From: Palsa-1188 sp050010575
GTDB taxonomy: Bacteria; Bacillota; DSM-12270; Thermacetogeniales; Thermacetogeniaceae
Direction: 5' to 3'
Length of the DNA stretch: 19,936 nucleotides
Assembly: GCA_050010575.1 (NCBI GenBank)
Contig: JBEKKU010000030.1
Coordinates: 1 to 19,936 of the forward strand
Made by a program: the position numbers and the translations under genes. Shown piece after piece: positions 6,802 through 13,073 of the stretch; the stretch's first letter is position 1; each line of letters opens with the position of its first letter. Under the pieces are notes generated by a model. The model ran no database searches. It saw only the letters and a program-made list of their open reading frames with translations, and was not told the DNA's origin.

Positions 6802-8081
6802 CTCCTCCCGAACTTGCTCCCGGTCATGAAGTCAGTGAAGCTTTCCAGCCCGCCGCGGTCCGGGAACGCCGTCTCCATCACGTCGTCCACCGTGATGATC
6901 CCCAGCAGCACGCCTTGCTCATCCACCACCGGCAGGGCCAGCAGGTCATACTTGGTGACGACCTCCTGCACCTTGCGCAGATCGTCCTCTGCCTCTACAC
7001 TGACGATGCGAGTCAGCATGATATCGCCCAACTTCGTCTGCTGGGGGGCCACGATCAGGTCCCGCAGCGACACCACTCCCTTGAGGACCTCGTTATGGTC
7101 GACGATGTAGAGGTAGTAGATAGTATCGGCCGAGGGCTGCAGCTCCCGTAGCCGGTTGATGCAGGCCTCCGTGGTGATGTCCGCCGGGAAGGAGATGAAC
7201 TCGGTGGTCATCAGGGCCCCGGCGGTTTTCTCCTCATATTCCATCAGCTCCCGGACATCCTCGGCCTCCTCATGCCCCATCAGATCCAGCAGTTCGCGGG
7301 ACTTCTCCTCAGGCAGCTCGCCCAGGATATCCGCGGCCTCGTCCGGCGGCATATCCGCCAGCAGCTTGGAGGCCTGGGCGGTATCCATGCCGGTGATGAT
7401 CTCCACTTGGGTATTGATATCCACCTCGGTCAGGGCTTCGATGGTGGTCTGCTGGTCCAGGCCGGCCAGCAATTGGCTGCGGCTGATATTGTCCAGGTCC
7501 TCGATGATATCTGCCAGGTCAGCGGGGTGCAGATCATTTAAGGAGGGGCGCTCCAGAGTCAGACGCAGGCTGTCCATCCTGGTCTCCAGCGGCTTGATGT
7601 ACTTCCAGTCCACCAGGTTCTGGGGCCGGCCCTTGACCAGGGCCTCCATGCCGATGCGGCGCAGCAGGCCGCGCACGCCCACGTCCACCGCCACCAGGAT
7701 CAGCTTGGGAGAGGTGCCGCTGTCGATCCAGGCCAGCATGATGTCGTTGACCCGCACCAGTTTCGATCCCTTGGTATCGATGATCTGCTTGTCGAGCAGC
7801 CACTTGCCCACGTAGATCTCCTGCTCCTCCAAGGGGCGAAGGTCCTCGGTGAAGGCCACATTGAGCCGGATGCTGCGTTCATCCCACCGCTCGATCTGGC
7901 TGATCTCGATCAGTTTTTGGACGTGTTTGGCAAACTTGATCCCGATCACCCTGGGATAGTAGTTGTCCCAGTGCACCGCCATATCCCGCAGCCGCCCGAC
8001 CAATTTACCATCCCGGTCGAAAATCTGCCTGCCGAGCACCTGACTCAAGAAGAATTCCCTCTGCGCAATGACCTTTTCCAT
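6789..8081 (-). CDS. Soluble PRC-barrel / MgtE N-terminal / CBS-pair protein
   Basis: The protein has 430 residues and no membrane segment. Residues about 10-150 form PRC-barrel-like strands (GRQIFDRDGKLVGRLRDM; GSKLVRVNDIML). About 180-290 are a MgtE N domain of short helical repeats (LHPADLADIIEDL, MPPDEAADILGELPEEK). About 295-410 are a CBS pair (ALMTTEFISFPADITTEA; IVSVEAEDDLRKVQEVV, ending LGIITVDDVM). In MgtE these domains bind Mg2+ and gate an attached membrane pore. Here the pore is missing and the next gene, overlapping by 13 bases, encodes an NRAMP-type carrier. I infer that the protein senses Mg2+ and regulates that carrier in trans. ATG 8081 is preferred over TTG 8102 because GGAGGGGAAGG lies just before it. 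Confidence 0.88.
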   Translation of the reverse strand: MEKVIAQREFFLSQVLGRQIFDRDGKLVGRLRDMAVHWDNYYPRVIGIKFAKHVQKLIEISQIERWDERSIRLNVAFTEDLRPLEEQEIYVGKWLLDKQIIDTKGSKLVRVNDIMLAWIDSGTSPKLILVAVDVGVRGLLRRIGMEALVKGRPQNLVDWKYIKPLETRMDSLRLTLERPSLNDLHPADLADIIEDLDNISRSQLLAGLDQQTTIEALTEVDINTQVEIITGMDTAQASKLLADMPPDEAADILGELPEEKSRELLDLMGHEEAEDVRELMEYEEKTAGALMTTEFISFPADITTEACINRLRELQPSADTIYYLYIVDHNEVLKGVVSLRDLIVAPQQTKLGDIMLTRIVSVEAEDDLRKVQEVVTKYDLLALPVVDEQGVLLGIITVDDVMETAFPDRGGLESFTDFMTGSKFGRRWRP

Positions 8082-8202
8082 GGCCTTCCCCTCCTCGCTC
8101 AACGGGGCTGTGCCCCGGTATTAAACTCCCCTGCTCCTGTCACCAGCATACTCGCAGCTCCTGCCGGAGGTGCTGCTGGCAGCGGTGGCATATTTACCCA
8201 AT

Positions 8203-8227
8203 AAAAAAGTCCTCCCCGCGGGAAGAC
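8203..8227 (-). terminator. Riboswitch expression-platform terminator
   Basis: An 8-bp stem (8209-8216 with 8220-8227, one G-U pair) and a 3-nt loop are followed on the minus strand by six T. It lies about 35 nt after the M-box aptamer and about 120 nt before the start codon. This fits a switch that ends transcription when Mg2+ is plentiful. Confidence 0.85.
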
Positions 8228-8261
8228 TCAGCCTATAAATACATATAAACCCCATCCCCCC

Positions 8262-8414
8262 ACTCGTTGAGCTTTAGCACGTGCATGGCTTAGAGATTGG
8301 TCTCAGCCACATTAGGTAAAACCTTAAGCCGGTAATACCTGTTGACCCATTTGGCGTCTTTCGACGTTTCCGGGTAGTGGCGTCTGTCCACACAGAAGCC
8401 TCGCCTAACGAAGG
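8262..8414 (-). promoter_or_regulatory. M-box (ykoK leader) magnesium riboswitch
   Basis: The minus strand carries the M-box signature blocks in order: CTTCGTTAGGCGAGGCTTCT, then AAAGACGCCAAATGGGTCAA followed by CAGG, a variable hairpin with TTAAGG, then GTGCTAAAGCTCAACGAG at the 3' end. This closely follows the Bacillus mgtE leader in wording and spacing (~150 nt). In the family, Mg2+ binding compacts the RNA and favours the downstream terminator, here at 8203-8227. It controls the PRC/MgtE_N/CBS and NRAMP-type genes, which strongly ties that operon to magnesium homeostasis. Confidence 0.95.
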
Positions 8415-8440
8415 AATGCCTTTATTCAATTTTCGCGTTG

Positions 8441-8469
8441 ATTATATAATGAAAGCTGGAAAAAGACAA
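8441..8469 (-). promoter_or_regulatory. Promoter of the M-box magnesium operon
   Basis: On the minus strand TTGTCT (8469-8464) is followed after 17 bp by a perfect TATAAT (8446-8441). Transcription would begin near 8434, about 20 nt before the aptamer. Confidence 0.78.
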
Positions 8470-8529
8470 GCTGGAAACTCTAGTGTGTGTCGTCGGTCAG
8501 CGATAATGTCATGGTATAACTCCGCAGGG

Positions 8530-8569
8530 AAAATGTCATCCCTCCTCAGACAGATACACTGGGAGGATG
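8530..8569 (-). terminator. Possible weak terminator of the protease gene
   Basis: A 9-position stem (8537-8545 with 8561-8569, one wobble, one mismatch) is followed on the minus strand by ACATTTTC. It lies 17-49 bp after the protease stop codon and separates it from the riboswitch promoter. Confidence 0.4.
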
Positions 8570-8585
8570 AAATTACTAACTGGGA

Positions 8586-9374
8586 TTACTTGATGGGCAG
8601 GACCTGGGCCAAGGCCTGAACAGGGATGGCCAGGGCTCTGGTCTCTGGTTTGCCATTTATAGTCAGGCTGATGCTGGCAAAAACAATGCCCGCTACCTGG
8701 GCCTGGTCGTTGATGACCGGGCTGCCGCTATTGCCCGGATTGATAGGGATTTTGATCTCAAAGACAGGAGACTGGGTATCCTTCATTTGATAGAATTCGC
8801 CGACTACACCCCTCTGCGATATTTGTTCAAAACCCAGCGGGTTGCCGATGATCGTGACAGTATCGCCGTTTTGTACATGATCTTTCAGATCAAGGGGTAA
8901 AACCGGAAGATTATTGCCGGCAAGCTTGATTACAGCTAGATCGGCACCGGGGACGAGGGTAAATTGGTCAGAATAATATTTCTTGCCATCGTCAAAGGTG
9001 ACAGAGACGCTGCGCGCATTAGCGATGACGTGTTGATTGGTGATGATCACGCCTGTCGGGGATATGTTAAAACCGGTCCCCTGGTGTACCGCGGTATTAA
9101 AAGGCCCGTCTATGGCAGTAGCCTCGATGCTGACTACGGCCGGCTTACAGCGCTGGACGATCTGATCTGCCATGAGCGCCCTGTTCTGTTCTAAAAAGGG
9201 CAGCTTGGCGGAGAACAGTGCGGTGAAGTTGGGGATGATAAACACGATAAAGGCTAAGAGAGTCAAAATGGCCAGCGTTTTGATCAGGCAGCCGGGTCCT
9301 CTTTTAGTGACTACTTCATTTTCTGAAAGATCCTCTTCTTCGGCAATCTCATTACTTCCATCATTCTCTTGCAT
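8586..9374 (-). CDS. Membrane-anchored trypsin-like serine protease (HtrA/S1C type, no PDZ domain)
   Basis: The protein has 262 residues. An acidic cytosolic N-terminus (1-25) is followed by one membrane anchor at about 28-52 (LAILTLLAFIVFIIPNF), then an extracytoplasmic chymotrypsin fold. The triad is visible: His115 in ITNQHVI, Asp145 in GADLAVIKL, and Ser216 in NPGNSGSPV. It ends soon after the catalytic domain, so the C-terminal PDZ domain of DegP/HtrA is absent, as in some short S1C proteases. Such proteins handle misfolded or regulatory proteins outside the membrane. It reads in the same direction as the magnesium operon but is separated from it by a weak terminator and a promoter. The ribosome site before ATG 9374 is poor (TAGGTG), so expression may be low. 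Confidence 0.9.
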   Translation of the reverse strand: MQENDGSNEIAEEEDLSENEVVTKRGPGCLIKTLAILTLLAFIVFIIPNFTALFSAKLPFLEQNRALMADQIVQRCKPAVVSIEATAIDGPFNTAVHQGTGFNISPTGVIITNQHVIANARSVSVTFDDGKKYYSDQFTLVPGADLAVIKLAGNNLPVLPLDLKDHVQNGDTVTIIGNPLGFEQISQRGVVGEFYQMKDTQSPVFEIKIPINPGNSGSPVINDQAQVAGIVFASISLTINGKPETRALAIPVQALAQVLPIK

Positions 9375-9660
9375 CTATACACCTATATATTGTGTTTGAC
9401 GTAGCTAAAGTCTAACATGAACTGCTGTGCAAGGCGAATGCGTATTCTATTAAGATGATATTTTCTCAGTCCCGATAAAGCACTTTGGAGGTGGCATTTT
9501 CTCAGTCCATTGACAGTCGGAAAAGTTTGTTTAGATGGCGACGTTATAATGGATGATTTTAGGATTGCAATCAGCGATCTACAATTGTGGCTTGAGCCAG
9601 ATTATGGTAGCATGATTATTAACTGCATGAGATACGTAATACAACAAGGTGACTGCAACT
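9375..9660. other. Divergent intergenic region with a direct repeat
   Basis: It separates the protease (minus) from the MNT gene (plus). ATTTTCTCAGTCC occurs twice (9460-9472 and 9496-9508). TTGACA (9510-9515) and TATAAT (9545-9550) are present but 29 bp apart, too far for one promoter. A 42-codon frame from ATG 9549 has no ribosome site and is not called. Confidence 0.4.
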
Positions 9661-10002
9661 ATGTCTATCAGATGGCAGGTTGATGAACAGCGGAGCCGGG
9701 CACTGCATCAGGAACTGCAGCGTATTATTGATTTCTGCCCGCAATTAAGGATAAAAAAACTTATCTTATGTGGCTCGGTAGGGCGCGGCGAGGTTACAGC
9801 AACCAGCGACCTGGACCTGATCGCCGTGCAGGATACCACGTTTCCCTTCAAGCAGCGGCTCGAGGATTTTTATAATACGGTACTGCCCCGCCTGGCCGTA
9901 GATGTGTTGATCTATACTCCTCAGGAGTTGACCGAGTTGGCCACAAAACGGGAATTCATCCGGCGCCTGATCGAGGAAGGTAGGATTGTCTATGAAGAAT
10001 AA
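9661..10002 (+). CDS. MNT-type minimal nucleotidyltransferase (antitoxin of an MNT/HEPN pair)
   Basis: This 113-residue protein has the nucleotidyltransferase signature GSVGRGEVTATSDLDLIAV: the GS...RG loop and the SDxD metal pair. A later acidic strand is RLAVDVLIYT. ATG 9661 is chosen because AAGGTGA lies eight bases before it and the in-frame GTG 9649 lies within that site. In MNT/HEPN modules the MNT protein neutralises the HEPN ribonuclease, by AMPylation in the characterised cases. The partner gene overlaps by 11 bases, the usual arrangement, but is broken here, so this antitoxin seems to have outlived its toxin. Confidence 0.85.
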   Translation: MSIRWQVDEQRSRALHQELQRIIDFCPQLRIKKLILCGSVGRGEVTATSDLDLIAVQDTTFPFKQRLEDFYNTVLPRLAVDVLIYTPQELTELATKREFIRRLIEEGRIVYEE

Positions 10003-10179
10003 TCCGCGAGAAGAAGCTGAGCGATGGTGGCTGCAGGCGTCCCCACCAGGTATCCCAATGGGCTTCCCGGAGGGATCCCCGCTGATGCTTTTGACAAGAG
10101 CGATGCCGAACGCGCCCTGTCGTTGGCGCAACTGGTGCTAAGCCTGATCGGTCAAAAAACTGGCCTGCCCGGAGCCTGA
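9992..10179 (+). pseudogene. HEPN-domain toxin gene destroyed by an internal deletion
   Basis: It opens as a normal HEPN start, MKNNPREEAERWWLQA, from ATG 9992. Near 10040 the sequence jumps, in a different frame (+2), to the C-terminal part PTRYPNGLPGGIPADAFDKS (from 10042), which continues to TGA 10177-10179. The latter is the conserved HEPN tail. Together the pieces make about 61 residues against the usual ~130, so roughly 70 residues are missing. The lost part includes the core helices, where the catalytic R-x4-6-H motif would be expected. The first frame instead runs into a nonsense tail. Confidence 0.82.
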
Positions 10180-10760
10180 ATATCCGCTCAGCAAGCGCCG
10201 GTTAAAAACTTGGATCAAAATTAGACCCGCAAGGGTTTTTTTCTTTGGCCGGATTCCCTGGCATCTTTCTATCACCAGCCGGACATTGCGTGTTTACAAT
10301 GCAATTGCTCTCACGCTGGGATTGGCATAGTTTGATGAGATGCACAGGATATGCGTTGCTCTATCCTCCAGCATAGTACGGCAACTTTGTCAGTGCTGAG
10401 AAATAAAAGCAAAATCATATATTAAAAGAAAATATTTGCAGGAATCAAATGGAAATTGTCGAAGTAAGAAGCATAATTTTTCGATCATGCTCCGGGAGAT
10501 GGCGCAGGTTGCTCGAAAAATTCCGGGTGCCAGGGGATGATGGATTCACCTCATTATGTCTATGGTTGAAACTCGGGAAATTGGTGCACATCGACAAGAG
10601 CATTGTGTTCTGGCTAGGGACGATCCACATCGCGTAGAACCGAACCGGCGATCGGCTTCCGGCGATCAGGCAAAAGCTCTTCCTGGTCGCTTTGGTGCAG
10701 TCGATATTGAGAGCATCGCATAACCTCCACAGAAATCATTCCCATCTAATATTAATTTAC
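10180..10760. other. Long intergenic region without a recognised gene
   Basis: About 580 bases, apart from a small terminator-like hairpin near 10224. Overlapping open frames of about 60 codons exist on both strands over 10445-10637, and a 55-codon frame lies at 10556-10723. None has a ribosome site, recognisable motif or plausible composition. Degraded mobile or coding DNA is possible. Confidence 0.4.
10224..10243 (+). terminator. Short possible terminator after the HEPN remnant
   Basis: GACCC-GCAA-GGGTT forms a 5-bp stem with a stable GNRA-type loop, followed by a run of seven T. It is about 45 bp after the HEPN remnant stop. The stem is short, so the call is tentative. Confidence 0.45.
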
Positions 10761-10787
10761 AGACTGATCAATGACTGCAGTATCCAT

Positions 10788-10824
10788 TGCTATACTGAAA
10801 ATTGGACACTGAAAACAATTCAGT
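10788..10824 (+). promoter_or_regulatory. Possible extended -10 promoter and operator of the WYL regulator gene
   Basis: TGCTATACT (10788-10796) is an extended -10 box; no good -35 is seen. ACTGAAAA is repeated 14 bp apart (10794-10801, 10808-10815). The second copy forms an inverted repeat with TTCAGT at 10819-10824. The overlap with the start region would suit autoregulation. This is inferred from position only. Confidence 0.4.
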
Positions 10825-10896
10825 CGATCCTGCATTCGTAGACGGGATGGCAGACAACCATATTGGATTGGAAGTACGCAGGGAGGCTTGAGAAGA

Positions 10897-11892
10897 ATGT
10901 CGGGCAGGCAGCAACTCGAGCGGATCATGGAGATAGACCGGCAAGTGCGCTCCGGTCGCTATCCGAATGCGCTACGCCTGGCTAAAATACTGGAGGTCAG
11001 GGAGCGGACCATCTACCAGGACCGCCAGTTCCTGATCGACAGGCTCGGAGCGCCGCTTGCCTACGACAGTGGTCACGGGGGATGGTGTTATACCGATGAC
11101 ACCTATATTCTCCCCAGCATGATGGTCACCGAAGGGGAACTGCTGGCTTTCTTCCTGAGCGTGGAGGCGGCGCGGCGCTGCCTGGGGACATCCTTCGAAC
11201 CGTCCCTGCGCTCCGCCATGGACAAGATCTCCAGAGGGCTAAAGGCCCCGGTGGAGGTGACCCTGGAGGAGATCCGGGAGTGCTATATCTTTGCTACCCT
11301 CCCCACCGTAAGCGTCCGGGAGGAACTACTGCTCAGCCTGCACCGGGCGACCAAGGAGCGGCGCCAGGTGCAGATCTACTACTATACTGCCAGCCGGGAC
11401 TGCTGGCAGGAACGGGTGGTGGAGCCCTACCATCTCTATAACCGGAACGGCGACTGGTACCTGATCGCCTTCGACCACCCGCGCTCCGATTTTTGCATTT
11501 TTCACACCGGGCGCATCGACCGGTGGGAGATAATGAATTCAATATTCGAGCGGGATTCGAACTTCCATCTGGGAGATTGGATGGCGCAGGCCTTTCAAAT
11601 GGAGCGGGGAGAACAGCCGGTGGAGGTGGCGGTGCGCTTCGATGCCTATCAGGCCCCTTACATCAGGGAACGTCGCTGGCATCCCACTCAACAAGTCGAA
11701 GAGTTGCCCAACGGAGGTCTGATGTTACGTCTCCAGGTCGGCAGTCTGGATGAGGTCAAGCGCTGGGTACTGTCCTACGGTAGTCATGCCACAGTGCTCG
11801 CCCCGCCGGGCCTCAGGGAGGAGGTGGCCACCGAGGCCTGTTCTATGGCTGCATTATATGATAAAGCATCAACGATAATGGCAGCTCGATAA
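10897..11892 (+). CDS. WYL-domain transcriptional regulator (YafY-like)
   Basis: This is a 331-residue protein. Residues about 1-55 form a winged HTH (LAKILEVRERTIYQDRQFL). A helical linker follows, then the WYL domain, with VVEPYHLYNRNGDWYLIAFD carrying W187-Y188-L189 and the downstream basic RIDRW. A WCX-type C-terminal extension ends the protein. WYL domains bind nucleic acid or nucleotide-like ligands and often control defence loci such as CRISPR and BREX. ATG 10897 is preferred because GGGAGG (10881-10886) sits ten bases upstream; TTG 10888 would be one base from it. The type I-C cas operon starts 1.2 kb downstream on the same strand, so control of that operon is possible but unproven. 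Confidence 0.87.
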   Translation: MSGRQQLERIMEIDRQVRSGRYPNALRLAKILEVRERTIYQDRQFLIDRLGAPLAYDSGHGGWCYTDDTYILPSMMVTEGELLAFFLSVEAARRCLGTSFEPSLRSAMDKISRGLKAPVEVTLEEIRECYIFATLPTVSVREELLLSLHRATKERRQVQIYYYTASRDCWQERVVEPYHLYNRNGDWYLIAFDHPRSDFCIFHTGRIDRWEIMNSIFERDSNFHLGDWMAQAFQMERGEQPVEVAVRFDAYQAPYIRERRWHPTQQVEELPNGGLMLRLQVGSLDEVKRWVLSYGSHATVLAPPGLREEVATEACSMAALYDKASTIMAAR

Positions 11893-11900
11893 CGAGCTGC
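11881..11900 (+). other. Hairpin overlapping the WYL gene stop codon
   Basis: Perfect 8-bp arms GCAGCTCG/CGAGCTGC enclose a 4-nt loop containing part of the TAA stop. No T-tract follows. It may be an mRNA 3' stabiliser rather than a terminator. Confidence 0.4.
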
Positions 11901-12005
11901 TAGGCAGCAGAATTATGCAAGATGCTATCAGGCCACGCCTTCGCGGAGAGGGGGGCGGTACAAGCCCTAGGCGGCAGTTTGGTAAAAAAAGAAGGGATTA
12001 TCACT

Positions 12006-12278
12006 CTATCGGGCTTCGATCTCCAGGCTTTTGCCGCAGGCTCTGGCTATCTTGGCCAGGCTCTCCAGGTGGGGGACGACTTTGCCGCTCTCCATCCTGG
12101 CGATGGCAGACTGCGTGGTGCCTATTTTCCGGGCGAGTTCTGCCTGGGAAAGCCCGGCCTTATTGCGCAGCCGGATGATCAAGCTGGCAAGTTTGTATTC
12201 TAGTTCATAACTATCCCAAGCTGTTTTGAAAGCTGGATCTTTCAGTTCATCTTGCAGAGCTTCCCGGTAATCCAGCAT
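12006..12278 (-). CDS. HigA-like antitoxin with XRE-type HTH
   Basis: This 90-residue protein has an N-terminal helical part (MLDYREALQDELKDPAF) followed by a Cro/C1-type HTH (AGLSQAELARKIGTTQSAIARMES) and the usual VVPHLESLAKIARACG. In HigBA modules this protein binds and neutralises the RelE-fold ribonuclease HigB and represses the operon. The order here, toxin first and antitoxin second, is the HigBA order; the antitoxin starts three bases after the toxin remnant's stop. The toxin is broken (12282-12556), but promoter and operator upstream are well preserved, so the antitoxin is probably still made. Confidence 0.87.
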   Translation of the reverse strand: MLDYREALQDELKDPAFKTAWDSYELEYKLASLIIRLRNKAGLSQAELARKIGTTQSAIARMESGKVVPHLESLAKIARACGKSLEIEAR

Positions 12279-12281
12279 GAT

Positions 12282-12556
12282 TTATCGCTCCTTTGCACGG
12301 TACTCGGCTATTTTCTGATGTACAGTCTTCAAAATACGTTGCGGTATCCTGGTCGTCTTCTTTGTATAGCCATGTATGATCACCAGCGTGCCAGCTCCCA
12401 CAGGCCCTCATATCCTGAAATTCGCTTTACGTGGGGCTCTGCAATCAAAGGCCAATGATTGGCAAGGAGTTCGATCCCGCGATACACCTTGGCCCGAATT
12501 GCCGGGCCGAGTGAACGCAGATAATCAATAACCGGCTCGATATCAATCGTAATCAT
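12282..12556 (-). pseudogene. HigB/RelE-type toxin gene with internal deletion and frameshift
   Basis: From ATG 12554-12556 the frame reads like a complete HigB N-terminal half, MITIDIEPVIDYLRSLGPA through SGYEGLWELA, then stops at TGA 12380-12382. The expected C-terminal part resumes in another frame right there: LVIIHGYTKKTTRIPQRI and on to AKER, ending TAA 12282-12284 just before higA. The strand between them, which in the family continues after 'GLWEL' and carries the arginine-rich active site (GLWELR...YRIFYF), is missing. About 20 residues have been lost, so the toxin is inactive as read. Confidence 0.82.
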
Positions 12557-12570
12557 TTTACAGCCCAGCA

Positions 12571-12601
12571 CTATTATAGCATTGCCGCTATAATAGCACA
12601 A
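12571..12601 (-). promoter_or_regulatory. Promoter and palindromic operator of the HigBA operon
   Basis: On the minus strand TTGTGC (12601-12596), a 17-bp spacer and a perfect TATAAT (12578-12573) precede the toxin remnant. A perfect inverted repeat, CTATTATAGC/GCTATAATAG with a 6-bp spacer (12571-12596), covers the -10 box and spacer. This is the expected place for HigA to bind and repress. Confidence 0.75.
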
Positions 12602-12681
12602 TTACTGGTTATTTCAAAACAGGAAAATAAACGGCGTGCCAGCATATCTTGCCTCAACATATTGAAAGGGGCAATGGTTGA

Positions 12682-12945
12682 ATGCATAAAGATCGTTATA
12701 TTTACCCGGCAATCTTTGACTATTCCAAAGATGGGATCGCGATCGAATTTCCCGATCTGCCCGGCTGCCTCCCCTGCGCCAAGACCACTGAGGAAGCCGT
12801 GAACAATGCCAGAGAGGCTGTAGCCCTGCACCTGCACAGCATGGAACAGGACGGAGAAACTATACCTGAGCCAACACCCGTTGACAGGCTCAAACTTGAA
12901 GCCAACCAGATCCCGATCCTGATCGAGATTTTCATGCCCCTGTAA
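12682..12945 (+). CDS. HicB-type antitoxin, probably truncated; no HicA partner seen
   Basis: This 87-residue protein has the HicB RNase H-like core: YIYPAIFDYSKDGIAIEFPD, then LPGCLPCAKTTEEAVNNARE and MEQDGETIPEPTPVD. Full-length relatives with this core usually continue past 'MPL' into a C-terminal DNA-binding domain of about 45 residues. Here TAA follows MPL, yet the next in-frame codons still read REAIENSEV, like the family's 'RDEIENQAV', before another stop. A nonsense change has therefore probably removed the DNA-binding part. AAAGGGG lies about ten bases before ATG 12682, with an in-frame stop directly upstream. No hicA-like gene is in the ~100 bp on either side. Confidence 0.75.
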   Translation: MHKDRYIYPAIFDYSKDGIAIEFPDLPGCLPCAKTTEEAVNNAREAVALHLHSMEQDGETIPEPTPVDRLKLEANQIPILIEIFMPL

Positions 12946-13034
12946 CGCGAGGCTATAGAAAATAGTGAAGTATAAATAGAAAAGGCAAATCGATAGTCTA
13001 AACCTGCAGAAACAGTTTGTATTCTAGATTACCT

Positions 13035-13040
13035 TATAAT
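13035..13040 (+). promoter_or_regulatory. Possible -10 box of the cas operon
   Basis: A perfect TATAAT lies 34 bp before the cas3 ATG (13074), in an AT-rich leader. No convincing -35 is seen at the right distance, so the promoter may be weak or activator-dependent. Confidence 0.4.
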
Positions 13041-13073
13041 TATAGATAATTTATGATTACAGGAGCAGATACT

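Noticed and set aside
8101..8120. GC-rich hairpin (GGGGC/GCCCC) just before the MgtE-like gene start as a second regulator
   Set aside because: It lies upstream of the ribosome site, has no T-tract and does not sequester the start; there is too little to call.
9549..9678. A 42-codon frame starting MDDFRIAISDLQLWLEPDYG ahead of the MNT gene
   Set aside because: The peptide looks plausible, but the ATG lies within the TATAAT-like box, no ribosome site precedes it and it overlaps the MNT start in another frame.
10445..10723. Three overlapping frames of 55-62 codons on both strands
   Set aside because: No ribosome sites, no motifs and odd composition (many Arg, Trp, Cys); most likely chance.
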